Shown: positions 1 to 7,220 of the stretch, piece by piece
How positions within the stretch are numbered: position 1 is the stretch's first letter
Layout: each line of letters begins with the position of its first letter
DNA from: Flavobacteriaceae bacterium
GTDB taxonomy: Bacteria; Bacteroidota; Bacteroidia; Flavobacteriales; Weeksellaceae
Length of the DNA stretch: 13,891 nucleotides
Reading direction: 5' to 3'
Assembly (NCBI GenBank): GCA_031289875.1
Contig: JAITOO010000176.1
Coordinates: forward strand, 1 to 13,891
Position numbers and translations under genes: made by a program
Notes under the pieces: model-generated
Seen by the model: only the letters and a program-made list of their open reading frames with translations
The model's database searches: none
Told to the model about the DNA's origin: nothing

Positions 1-29
1 TAACCGTAAACAAACAAGTTGCAGTATGA

Positions 30-2588
30 TTAAAAAGTGAACTGCATTCCTATTTTCACGCCGAACTTGCTGATTTTGTTGTCGGAAGTGGTGGGCATAT
101 CGAAATAGTTTCCACGCCAATTGAAATCAATTCTGAAAAACCGAAGATTTCCCAACCCGATATTTTCAATTCCAAAGCCATATTCGTAATAAATGTGATC
201 TTTCGGCGCTAAATAATTGATGTTGGAAGCGTTCATCTTCACCGAACTGTCAGAAATATCTCCCCAAACGCCTCGTAAAAACACTACTTCCCTCAGCTGC
301 AATTTTTTAAGCAGCGGAATATAGGAAAACAACCTGCCGTTGAAATGATGTTCCAAGTGCATGGCAGAGTAAGTATCCGTTACAAAATCATAATAATTCA
401 GCAAACCGAAAGTATTGGGAATGATGCCGTAAGACTGGTTTGCAGGCACAACACTCAACAGCGACAAAGGCAATCTGTTAAAAGTTTTTCCCGCTTCCAG
501 CGAAATATCGGTCTTTCCAATGGCTCCCCAAAGAATCGGTTGATTGTAAAGCAGTTGCAGTTTGTCGTAATTGAATCCGCTATGGAAAACGCCGTTCAAT
601 CCTTTGGTATATTTCAAAATGAGAGCCGGAGCAAGTGTCGTGTGTTCATAGCGGTCTAAGCCGTAGCGGGAATATTTTGCGCCCGGACGGGCTTGAATGC
701 TGAATGTCAAATGTGTGTCATACAAATCATTTTGGACAACGCCTTTTTTATCGTAATAACTGATATTAAATTCCACAGGGTTGGCAGACTTGATGTACTG
801 ATAAGTGCCGTCCAGTCTGAATTGTACGTTTTTCCAAGGTTCAATGGACATGAAAATGTTGGTCTGCTTGAGAGAACTCAGAAATTTGTTGTCCCCTCTG
901 GAAATGATTGATGACGAGGCAAAAGAACGCGTCATAATTCCTTCATCGCCGAAGAGCGAAACGCCTAACTGACTGATGTCCTGCTTTGTACCGATTCCTA
1001 AAGTGAAACGGTTGAATTTGTTGAACATAAACCGCGCCTGCGCTCCGTATTTAAATTTTTCGTCCTTGAAACCGTAAGCCGTATAACCTTCCAAACGCCA
1101 CATATCGTTGGGAGAGAAGAAAGTACGCACGCCTGCCCGCAGACGGATGCCCTCTATCGCGTTGTAGCCGAAACCTTGATACAAATCGCCCAAATCAATC
1201 TTCCCGACGTTGATGTAGCCTGAAGAAAGAACTTCGATGATATCGACGATATTGTTGAAGAATTTTGTCTGAGAAACCCTGTCCACCAATTCGTAGGCGT
1301 TTTTGTCGTCGGCGTTCAGGCGGTCGGGACGATTGTTTGTCCAAAAACTATCGTCTTTGTCATAAGCGCCCTCCGTCATCGGCTCCCATTGACGGTCTAT
1401 CAGAGAATCAATTTTTGCTTTCGGCAGGTCAAATTGATAACCGTTGCAGGTAAGAGTCCGTTTGGCAAACATTCCTCTTGTGCTTTCTTTTTTGGAAAGG
1501 AGCGACATGTCCAGCACAGTGTAATTTCGTAGAGGAATGAAAACAGAATCGCTGACGGTGTCGTATTCCAGTTCCATGTAGATGTCTTTAACGAAATTGA
1601 CATTAATGCCCGCCGAAGATTGCAGATTAACCTGTTTGACGTTGTATGTGCCTGTTGTAATGTACAAATCTCCCTTGAAAGTCAGTTCGTTGTCGCGGAG
1701 CGGACGATATTTGATGTGGAAACATTGAACGCCGTCCACATCAATCGTATCGGTCAGTAAATATTCATAAACGGAAAATCCATTGATAGCAACAGGGCTT
1801 GTGAAGCCTTTGTTGAAGAAATTCAGCGTATTATCGTAAATATTGATGTCTTTGTAAAGATTCTTCACAGTATTGGCAACGATGTCATTGTTGGGCATTC
1901 CCGAAGTTTTGTTGGCAGTCAGGAAAATTTTTTCCCGTTTGACAGGCTCGTTTTCACCGACCACATCGGAGAGAGATTCATTCAGAAATACAGGAAGATA
2001 GGTCTTTCCCGAGATGTCCAAAGTGTCGATGTCTTTTGCTGTAATGCCCAATTTTTTGAAGATTTTTTTCTCAACGAAAAGACTGTCGATATTGTTCAAG
2101 TCAAATTCGATTTTTTCGTATTCTTGATATTGATAGTTTTTGAAATTAGATAAACCGTTGATTCTCTTCCTTTTCCAGAGTTCTTTCATAATTCCCCACG
2201 CGGGATTTTCTTTTTTGGGAACTTTTTTTGGCGGAAAACCGATAACAGTAATTTCTTTTAGAGATTTGGCTGCCGTTGTTGATTTTTCCTTTTTGGAAAT
2301 CTCAATGACGAGATTGGGGTTGTCTCCCTGTTGCAAAAGGACGTATTTCGTCGGGTAGCCGTCGGGGTCTATTTCCAGAGAATCAATGTATTTGTCGGAG
2401 CGGATGCTGAAAGTTCCGTCTTCTGCCGACGAGGTGTAGGTTTGTGTTCCTCGTAAAAAAATATCTGCATTGGGAAGTGGAGTTTTTGTTTCCTTATCGA
2501 CTAATTTGCCTGTTACGCTGACTTGTGCGGAGGCAGAAATCAGCAGGAAAATAAAAAAAATGGCAGATAATTTATTTTTAAATATCAT
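30..2588 (-). CDS. DUF5686-family outer-membrane protein with carboxypeptidase-regulatory-like N-terminal domain
   Basis: Predicted 852-residue envelope protein. Seen: an N-terminal signal peptide (hydrophobic residues about 7-19, ASA cleavage site after about residue 21), then a beta-sandwich of the CarboxypepD_reg-like type (about 22-95, VTGKLVDKETKTPLPNADI...DGTFSIRS pattern), then a long region of alternating hydrophobic and polar strands that ends in an aromatic residue (GMQFTF), typical of an outer-membrane beta barrel. This combination matches DUF5686 proteins of Bacteroidota, whose function is not established. The frame can extend six codons upstream to a TTG at 2604-2606, but the ATG at 2586-2588 gives a normal signal peptide, and the TTG sits in a near match to a -7 box (GAATTTTG on the minus strand, 2604-2611). 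It follows clpP in the same direction but a strong terminator lies between, so it is probably transcribed separately. Family call fairly sure, function unknown. Confidence 0.85.
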   Translation of the reverse strand: MIFKNKLSAIFFIFLLISASAQVSVTGKLVDKETKTPLPNADIFLRGTQTYTSSAEDGTFSIRSDKYIDSLEIDPDGYPTKYVLLQQGDNPNLVIEISKKEKSTTAAKSLKEITVIGFPPKKVPKKENPAWGIMKELWKRKRINGLSNFKNYQYQEYEKIEFDLNNIDSLFVEKKIFKKLGITAKDIDTLDISGKTYLPVFLNESLSDVVGENEPVKREKIFLTANKTSGMPNNDIVANTVKNLYKDINIYDNTLNFFNKGFTSPVAINGFSVYEYLLTDTIDVDGVQCFHIKYRPLRDNELTFKGDLYITTGTYNVKQVNLQSSAGINVNFVKDIYMELEYDTVSDSVFIPLRNYTVLDMSLLSKKESTRGMFAKRTLTCNGYQFDLPKAKIDSLIDRQWEPMTEGAYDKDDSFWTNNRPDRLNADDKNAYELVDRVSQTKFFNNIVDIIEVLSSGYINVGKIDLGDLYQGFGYNAIEGIRLRAGVRTFFSPNDMWRLEGYTAYGFKDEKFKYGAQARFMFNKFNRFTLGIGTKQDISQLGVSLFGDEGIMTRSFASSSIISRGDNKFLSSLKQTNIFMSIEPWKNVQFRLDGTYQYIKSANPVEFNISYYDKKGVVQNDLYDTHLTFSIQARPGAKYSRYGLDRYEHTTLAPALILKYTKGLNGVFHSGFNYDKLQLLYNQPILWGAIGKTDISLEAGKTFNRLPLSLLSVVPANQSYGIIPNTFGLLNYYDFVTDTYSAMHLEHHFNGRLFSYIPLLKKLQLREVVFLRGVWGDISDSSVKMNASNINYLAPKDHIYYEYGFGIENIGLGNLRFFRIDFNWRGNYFDMPTTSDNKISKFGVKIGMQFTF

Positions 2589-2628
2589 ATTTTTAAATAT
2601 CGGCAAAATTCAGTAAAAATTTGTAAAA

Positions 2629-2667
2629 AACTTTCGTTTAATCCTGATTAGGAATTAAACGAAAGTT
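2629..2667 (-). terminator. Rho-independent terminator after clpP
   Basis: A 14-bp perfect stem (arms 2629-2642 and 2654-2667, AACTTTCGTTTAAT and its complement) is extended inward by CCT/AGG across a one-base bulge. On the minus strand the stem is followed directly by a T-rich tail (TTTTTTACAAATTTTT), while the plus-strand side is not T-rich, so the direction is minus. It starts 45 bases past the clpP stop codon and ends about 40 bases before the DUF5686 start, insulating the two genes. Confidence 0.85.
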
Positions 2668-2712
2668 CGTGTTCTTTATTATGCTTTTTATATTAGTTTC
2701 CAAATCTATAAA

Positions 2713-3375
2713 CTATCTTTTTTCCAAAACTTCGTCAATCAAACCATATTCTTTAGCTTCTTCGGAAGTGAGCCAATGGTCTCTGTCCGAGTCTTTTTCG
2801 ATTTTTTCATACGGCTGTCCTGAGTGGAATGCCAGAATGTCGTACAGTTCTTTTTTCAGTTTCAGAATTTCCTTCAAAGTAATTTCCATGTCGGAAGCCT
2901 GTCCCTGTGCGCCGCCCAGCGGCTGGTGAATCATTATGCGGGAGTGTTTCAGGGCAGAGCGTTTGCCTTTTGCGCCTGCCGTCAGCAGAACCGCACCCAT
3001 AGAGGCTGCCATGCCTGTGCAGATAGTTGCTACGTCGGGACGGATAATCTGCATGGTGTCGTAAATTCCCAAACCTGCAGACACGCCGCCACCGGGCGAA
3101 TTTACATAAATCTGAATGTCTTTGGACGCGTCAGAGCTTTCCAAAAACAGCAGCTGGGCGGTAACGATGTTCGCAATATGGTCGTCTATTTCTGTGCCTA
3201 AAAAGATGATTCTGTCCATCATCAAGCGCGAGAAAACGTCCATTTGAGCAACGTTCAGCTTGCGTTCTTCGGTGATATACGGCGTCATTGACGAGGTGAT
3301 ATAGTCATCGACCATTAAACCGCTCATGCCTTCGTGTTTGACGGCATATTTTCTAAATTCTTTTCCTACGTTCAT
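2713..3375 (-). CDS. clpP: ATP-dependent Clp protease proteolytic subunit
   Basis: Cytoplasmic serine protease subunit that forms the tetradecameric chamber for the ClpX or similar unfoldases. Seen: 220 residues, slightly longer than E. coli ClpP (207) because of an N-terminal extension that may include a propeptide. The nucleophile Ser125 lies in GMAASMGAV, the catalytic His150 in MIHQPLGG, and the Asp is probably Asp199 in SDRDHWL; the 25- and 74-residue spacings match the E. coli triad. The oxyanion-hole loop [10 protein letters not shown] is at 92-101. The ATG at 3375 is the only sensible start. No clpX or tig flanks it here; the upstream neighbour is a HIT protein 86 bases away. On the minus strand the gap holds only a near match to a -7 box (TATAATTTTTG, 3419-3429), so promoter placement is uncertain. 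Ends at the terminator 2629-2667. Confidence 0.97.
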   Translation of the reverse strand: MNVGKEFRKYAVKHEGMSGLMVDDYITSSMTPYITEERKLNVAQMDVFSRLMMDRIIFLGTEIDDHIANIVTAQLLFLESSDASKDIQIYVNSPGGGVSAGLGIYDTMQIIRPDVATICTGMAASMGAVLLTAGAKGKRSALKHSRIMIHQPLGGAQGQASDMEITLKEILKLKKELYDILAFHSGQPYEKIEKDSDRDHWLTSEEAKEYGLIDEVLEKR

Positions 3376-3461
3376 TATGTTTTTTTAAATCTCTTATGTT
3401 AGTGTTTCGATTCTCGGTCAAAAATTATACCATTCGACTTTCCTCCCTTTTTCTGCCCTTT

Positions 3462-3851
3462 TTATAGAAACGATTTGATTTGATTTTGAATTTCCGTAAA
3501 TTCTTCCGGCGTCAGTTGAATTTTATTGCTGAAAACCATGTCCTGAGGAGAGTTCATCGGAATAAGATGTACGTGTACGTGAGGCACTTCCAAGCCCTGC
3601 ACTGCTATTCCGACACGCAGACACGGTAGGGCTTTGCCTATTGCCTGAGCGATTTTGTACGTATAGTTCATCAACTCGGAATATTCTTCCTGAGAGAGTT
3701 CGAAAATTTTGTCGCTTTCTTTTTTGGGTACGACCAGCGTATGCCCTTTCACAATTGGGAAAGCGTCAAGAAAAGCTATGTGTTTTTCGTTTTCTGCGAT
3801 TTTGTAGGCGGGGATTTCACCTGCTATGATTTTGGAAAATATACTTGCCAT
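3462..3851 (-). CDS. HIT-family nucleotide hydrolase (HINT/FHIT-like)
   Basis: 129-residue cytoplasmic protein of the histidine-triad superfamily, which hydrolyses or transfers nucleoside phosphoramidates, adenylylated compounds or dinucleoside polyphosphates. Seen: the opening SIFSKIIAGEIPAYKIAE, the substrate-binding stretch AFLDAFPIVKGHTLVVPKKE (26-45), and the triad HVHVHLI at 91-97, where the middle His93 is the expected nucleophile. The length is normal for bacterial HIT proteins. It lies downstream of greA in the same orientation with a 192-base AT-rich gap. On the minus strand that gap lacks a TAnnTTTG box, so the gene may be read through from greA or use a promoter I cannot identify. 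The substrate cannot be assigned from sequence. Confidence 0.93.
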   Translation of the reverse strand: MASIFSKIIAGEIPAYKIAENEKHIAFLDAFPIVKGHTLVVPKKESDKIFELSQEEYSELMNYTYKIAQAIGKALPCLRVGIAVQGLEVPHVHVHLIPMNSPQDMVFSNKIQLTPEEFTEIQNQIKSFL

Positions 3852-4043
3852 GGTTTTTAATTTTTTTCGGAGTTTATATCAATAATTTTGTATTTTTATT
3901 TAAACGCTGTAAATATATAGTTCTTTTATTTAACAATAGTAAACTATTTTAAACGGCAGTATGCTATTTTCTATATTTTTCACGTTGGCGTCCATACTTT
4001 AGAAATTAATTTTTCTGCTGTATTTAAAATTCATGTTGAACTT

Positions 4044-4514
4044 TTATTGCAAAGATATTTCCAGCACGGTAAGTTTCAGCGTGTTTCCGTTAGGCAGGTT
4101 AATTTCGGCATCTTCACCTACAGCTTTGCCCAGCAATCCTTTGGCTATCGGAGTATTGACTGAAATTCTTCCTGATTTCAAATCGGTTTCATTATCGGGA
4201 ACCAAGGTGTATTCCATCTCTTGTCCGTTGGTTTTATTTTTGATTTTCACAGTGCAAAGAATGGAAACTTTGGACGTATCCAGCGTACTGGGGTCGATGA
4301 CTTTTGAATTGGAAATCGTGTCTTTGAGCTTGGCAATGCGCATTTCCAACATGCCCTGAGCTTCTTTAGCGGCGTCGTATTCGGCATTTTCAGATAAGTC
4401 TCCTTTGTCCCTCGCCTCAGCGATTTGCCGTGAAACTTTCGGTCTTTCAAACTGTTCCAACCGGTCAAGTTCTTTGCGCAATTTTTCCAGTCCTTCTTTC
4501 GTTACATAATTCAT
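4044..4514 (-). CDS. greA: Transcript cleavage factor GreA
   Basis: Binds the RNA polymerase secondary channel and stimulates cleavage of backtracked nascent RNA, rescuing stalled elongation complexes. Seen: 156 residues, close to E. coli GreA (158). The N-terminal coiled coil (about 1-75) carries the conserved tip ARDKGDLSENAEYDAAKE, with acidic residues Asp39 and Glu42 corresponding to the Mg-coordinating pair. The C-terminal FKBP-like domain (about 80-156) has the typical TPIAKGLLGKAVGEDAEI segment. The ATG at 4514 fits the family N-terminus (MNYVTKEGLEKLRKEL). It is preceded by a good Bacteroidota-type promoter, whose -35 region lies inside the divergent gene at 4615, and is followed by a HIT gene in the same direction. 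Confidence 0.97.
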   Translation of the reverse strand: MNYVTKEGLEKLRKELDRLEQFERPKVSRQIAEARDKGDLSENAEYDAAKEAQGMLEMRIAKLKDTISNSKVIDPSTLDTSKVSILCTVKIKNKTNGQEMEYTLVPDNETDLKSGRISVNTPIAKGLLGKAVGEDAEINLPNGNTLKLTVLEISLQ

Positions 4515-4545
4515 AACAAATAATTTAAATGTTTAAAAAATTTTA

Positions 4546-4553
4546 TAATTTTG
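4546..4553 (+). promoter_or_regulatory. Possible -7 box for the gene at 4615
   Basis: TAATTTTG matches TAnnTTTG on the plus strand and would place a start site near 4559, about 55 bases before the ATG. No TTG is present at the expected -33 distance, so this is weak. If real, the transcript would overlap the greA leader by about 30 bases. Confidence 0.35.
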
Positions 4554-4597
4554 ATAAAAAAAATAACTCGACGTCTTTTAGTCGAATTACATAGTTA

Positions 4598-4626
4598 CAA
4601 AGATACAAAAAATTATGATTAAGCAA
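4598..4626 (-). promoter_or_regulatory. Predicted sigma-ABfr-type promoter for greA
   Basis: On the minus strand a -7 box TATCTTTG (4605 to 4598) matches TAnnTTTG exactly, and a -33 element TTTG ends at 4624 with an 18-base spacer. This would start greA transcription near 4592, leaving a leader of about 75-80 bases. The -33 element lies within the first codons of the divergent gene that starts at 4615. Confidence 0.6.
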
Positions 4627-5055
4627 ATTTTTTCTTACATAGGCGTTTTTATTTTCTGTTTGACGGCTGTGCAGTGTCTGAACGAAGACAGCACGATAGG
4701 CTGTTTTCCGAATAGCAATATCAACGTACAAATAAATATGGATTTACCTCAATATCAACCGCTTTTGAATATCGGAGGATGGAAGTATGTCAGTGCGGGC
4801 GCACTGTCGGGAACGCAGGGGCTGATTGTGGCAAGGACAGGCAGCAACGAATTTAAGGCATACGACCGAAATCCGCCGCACATTTGTCCGGGAAACAACA
4901 CTACTTTGCAGGTGGTGAAGGACATCAAAATTGTCTGTCCCGAAGACGGCGCAGAGTGGATGCTTTCCTCAGGGCAGCCGATAAGCGGAGCAGGCATTCC
5001 TCCCAAAATGTACAAAATTTATGTTTCAGGAAATATTTTGACAATTGTAAATTAA
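4615..5055 (+). CDS. Small secreted Rieske-like protein with incomplete cluster ligands
   Basis: 146 residues. Seen: a hydrophobic N-terminal segment (4-20) followed by Cys21 (TAVQC), which could be an atypical lipobox (Gln at -1 is unusual) or a signal peptide. The C-terminal half has the layout of a Rieske domain: hydrophobic strands, PPHICP (87-92), CPEDGAEW (108-115), then LSSGQPISGAG...YKIYVSGNILTIVN, as in the CxxHGxxF...tGxPxxGP...Y.V..G.l.i pattern. The canonical CxH-x(15-17)-CxxH is not intact: the last His is Asp111 and the first motif reads PPH then C91. It therefore probably cannot bind a standard 2Fe-2S cluster. I infer an envelope protein of unknown role from the fold resemblance only. 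It is divergent from greA, and the two predicted promoters overlap. Confidence 0.7.
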   Translation: MIKQIFSYIGVFIFCLTAVQCLNEDSTIGCFPNSNINVQINMDLPQYQPLLNIGGWKYVSAGALSGTQGLIVARTGSNEFKAYDRNPPHICPGNNTTLQVVKDIKIVCPEDGAEWMLSSGQPISGAGIPPKMYKIYVSGNILTIVN

Positions 5056-5099
5056 TCTATTGAGAATCATTCGTTTAATGAAAATAGAAAATAATTTTT

Positions 5100-5128
5100 T
5101 TGTAGGTTCAATTAAAAGTTTAATTTTG
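5100..5128 (+). promoter_or_regulatory. Predicted sigma-ABfr-type promoter for the SPOR gene
   Basis: TTG at 5100-5102, 18-base spacer, then TAATTTTG at 5121-5128, an exact match to TTG-N17-23-TAnnTTTG. The predicted start near 5134 leaves a leader of only about 10 bases before the ATG at 5145. An AT-rich dyad, AATTAAA (5110-5116) and TTTAATT (5119-5125), covers the spacer and the left part of the -7 box. Confidence 0.6.
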
Positions 5129-5144
5129 TGGAAACATTTTTGAA

Positions 5145-5627
5145 ATGAAAAGTATTTTTTTGTTTATGTGCATTTTTTCTTTTGCAGCATTTCAGGCTCA
5201 GGAAAGAATTGTCAAAGTGGACTCTGCAACGGGCGGACGGCTGGTTATTGAGGCGGATAAAAACATCATGAATTTGATTGATGACAAAACTATTTGCAGG
5301 GAAGTTATCGCCTCGTCTGAACCGAAACCCGTTTCCAAACCTATTTCACCGGCTAATTTATGCCAAAGACAAAATACAATTCAAGGATACATGATAAAAA
5401 TTGGCGAGGCAAAAAGCGAGGAAGAAGTCAATAAAATGATGAATACGCTGCGGTCTCAATTCCCTGATTTACGGGTAGAAAAAAATTATTTGCGCCCTGA
5501 CTGGCGGCTTCTCGCAGGCGATTTCATGACTAAACAATCTGCACAGGCAGACTTCAAAAGAGTGAAAAATACTTTTCCTAATGCGGTTCTTTTTAATTGG
5601 AGAATTTACTGTAACAGAGCAAAATAG
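5145..5627 (+). CDS. Secreted SPOR-domain protein
   Basis: 160 residues. Seen: a signal peptide (1-18, cleavage near AFQA/QE), a linker of about 60 residues with three Pro-rich turns (SEPKPVSKPISP, 58-69), and a C-terminal SPOR domain (about 78-155) with the two-repeat pattern GYMIKIGEAKSEEEVNKMMNTLR and WRLLAGDFMTKQSAQADFKRVKNTFPNA. SPOR domains bind peptidoglycan glycan strands stripped of stem peptides, which places the mature protein in the periplasm, perhaps at septa or remodelling sites; the exact job is unknown. No lipobox is present. It has its own promoter 90 bases after the preceding gene. It ends 6 bases from the convergent gldI stop, and I see no terminator hairpin in that junction. 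Confidence 0.85.
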   Translation: MKSIFLFMCIFSFAAFQAQERIVKVDSATGGRLVIEADKNIMNLIDDKTICREVIASSEPKPVSKPISPANLCQRQNTIQGYMIKIGEAKSEEEVNKMMNTLRSQFPDLRVEKNYLRPDWRLLAGDFMTKQSAQADFKRVKNTFPNAVLFNWRIYCNRAK

Positions 5628-5633
5628 CCTTTT

Positions 5634-6209
5634 TTACTCTTTCTGTTTCACATCTAAAATCTCTAATCCTACGATTAAAGGCACGTTTGCCCCGATTTTT
5701 TTTTCGTCGCCGTATAAACCATAAGCATTGAAAGACGGCAGTAGCAGTTCGACGGTTTCGCCTTTACTGAGTAGATGCAAAGCAGATTCTATGCCTCTGA
5801 TTTCATTATACTTGCCCAAAATTATTTTCTTTTCGCCAAACTCAGCCTTAGTATAAATGACTTTTTGAGCCAACGTACGAATTTCTGCCGTATAAGTAAC
5901 AAAATCATTGTCTTGTGCTTTTGGTTCGTCATTTTTGTTGATATACCGAATCCAAATACCCGAAGCGGTTTCTTGGTAATCAATATTTAGAGAATCTTCT
6001 CGCTGTTTGACCCAAATTTCCAAGAATTTCCGTTCATTTTCCTCTCTTTTTTTAGAAATTTCTTGAGATTTTTTGATGAAATCCGATTTTTTTTGATGAA
6101 TTGGGGAATAAACAATATCTTTTTTCTGACAGCCCGACAGGAGAAGAGCAAAAATCAGAAAAATACTTGATTTACAAATAATTGGCGGCATGTGATAAGA
6201 AGCTAACAT
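5634..6209 (-). CDS. gldI: GldI-type FKBP peptidyl-prolyl isomerase lipoprotein
   Basis: 191 residues. Seen: a lipoprotein signal with lipobox LLSGC (Cys27), a charged helical linker (about 38-75, rich in Lys and Glu), and an FKBP domain (about 80-188). The C-terminal part NAYGLYGDEKKIGANVPLIVGLEILDVK matches the FKBP AYG...IP.n..LvF.veLl.v signature. In Flavobacterium johnsoniae GldI is a lipoprotein needed for gliding motility, and FKBPs of this class assist folding of envelope proteins. The gene's position directly after the DHH phosphoesterase supports the name; whether this organism glides cannot be told from the window. The ATG at 6209 shares one base with the upstream stop codon (TAATG), implying translational coupling; a second Met at residue 7 is an alternative start. 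Confidence 0.85.
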   Translation of the reverse strand: MLASYHMPPIICKSSIFLIFALLLSGCQKKDIVYSPIHQKKSDFIKKSQEISKKREENERKFLEIWVKQREDSLNIDYQETASGIWIRYINKNDEPKAQDNDFVTYTAEIRTLAQKVIYTKAEFGEKKIILGKYNEIRGIESALHLLSKGETVELLLPSFNAYGLYGDEKKIGANVPLIVGLEILDVKQKE

Positions 6210-7219
6210 TAATTTATAATTGTTTCATTTACAATCTGTTTAAACTTTTCAACAGTTTCCCGCAAGGACAGTTCACTTCGACCACCGGCGGCATTGATGT
6301 GTCCTCCACCGTTAAAGTGTTGTCTTGCAAACTGATTCACGTCAAAATCGTCTTTGGAACGAAACGAAATTTTGATGTAGTCTTGTTTCAAATCTTCCAT
6401 AAAAAATCCGACAAATTTCACGCCTATCACTGACAAGCCGTAATTGACAAAACCATCGGTATCGCCTTTTTGGTAGCTGTATTCTTTTAGCTTTTCTCTT
6501 GTTAAGGATAAGATTACCGTTTTTTTTTCTTCGATGTATTCCATAGAATTCAAAACCGTACTTAGCAGTTTAATTCGTCCGGGTGTGTTGCTGTCCAGCA
6601 CATTAGAAGCAATTTCGTCGGGCTGTGCGCCTTTGTCAATCAAATCGGCAATGATTCGATGAGTTTCAGACGTGGTATTTCTGAAACGGAAACTTCCTGT
6701 ATCGGTTAAAATCCCTGTGTATAAGCAGGTTGCAATAGTTTCGTCGATTTTGTCCGTTTCTCCCAAAGCGTCAATAAATTTGTAAACCATTTGGCAGGTA
6801 GCAGGCTGAGTTGTATCTGAATAGACAAAATCGAACTCGTCGGGCTGCTGGTGATGGTCAATCAGAATTTTGACCGCTGGTGATTGTATCAATTTCTGTT
6901 CCAAATTATTAATCCGAAAAGCAGTGTTGAAATCTAAACAAAAAATGAGTGCTGATTTTCTAAATGCGATTTCCGTAAATTTTTCGCGGTGTTCTGCAAT
7001 GGCAATTTCTTTGGACATAGGAAGCCATTTCAGGAATTTAGGATATTCATTCGGCACAATGACGGAAGCGTCTTTTCCCAGTTTTTTCAAAAAATGCTTC
7101 ATTCCCAAAGCCGAGCCAATGGCGTCGCCATCGGGATTGTAGTGTGTAAGAATCAGAATTTCCGATTCGGCATTATTTATTAACTGTCTGATTTTCTGCA
7201 ACTCTTGGCTTGAAAACAT
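6209..7219 (-). CDS. NrnA-like DHH/DHHA1 phosphoesterase (oligoribonuclease / pAp phosphatase)
   Basis: 336 residues, the usual size for NrnA-type proteins. Seen: DHH domain with the metal ligands His26, Asp30 and Asp32 in THYNPDGDAIGS, Asp96 in CLDFN, the DHH motif at 121-123 (IDHHQQ), and Asp173 in GILTDTGSFRF. The C-terminal DHHA1 domain has the substrate loop FNGGGHINAAGG (302-313). Family members degrade 2-5 nt RNAs and dephosphorylate 3'-phosphoadenosine 5'-phosphate, and some cleave pApA from c-di-AMP breakdown; which applies here is not decided by sequence. Cytoplasmic. It starts one base after the rhomboid stop (TAA-T-ATG) and overlaps gldI by one base, so the three genes are almost certainly co-transcribed. 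Confidence 0.92.
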   Translation of the reverse strand: MFSSQELQKIRQLINNAESEILILTHYNPDGDAIGSALGMKHFLKKLGKDASVIVPNEYPKFLKWLPMSKEIAIAEHREKFTEIAFRKSALIFCLDFNTAFRINNLEQKLIQSPAVKILIDHHQQPDEFDFVYSDTTQPATCQMVYKFIDALGETDKIDETIATCLYTGILTDTGSFRFRNTTSETHRIIADLIDKGAQPDEIASNVLDSNTPGRIKLLSTVLNSMEYIEEKKTVILSLTREKLKEYSYQKGDTDGFVNYGLSVIGVKFVGFFMEDLKQDYIKISFRSKDDFDVNQFARQHFNGGGHINAAGGRSELSLRETVEKFKQIVNETIIN

Positions 7220-7220
7220 A

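Noticed and set aside
3935-3948. AATAGT-AA-ACTATT palindrome in the greA-HIT gap
   Set aside because: Six-bp AT arms in AT-rich sequence are expected by chance and no promoter is attached to them.
3930-3995. A 21-codon minus-strand ORF (ATG at 3993-3995) in the greA-HIT gap
   Set aside because: Too short, no clear ribosome-binding or promoter signal, and composition no different from chance in an AT-rich spacer.
4050-4057. TATCTTTG on the minus strand, an exact -7-like match for the HIT gene
   Set aside because: It lies in the last codons of greA, lacks a -33 TTG and would give a leader of about 190 bases; coding constraint explains it.
4615-5055. Confident lipoprotein call at Cys21
   Set aside because: Gln at -1 of the lipobox is atypical, so an uncleaved or SPase I signal remains possible; left as uncertain.
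5625-5640. A terminator in the SPOR-gldI convergent junction
   Set aside because: Only a T-run and a 4-bp complementarity; no credible stem.
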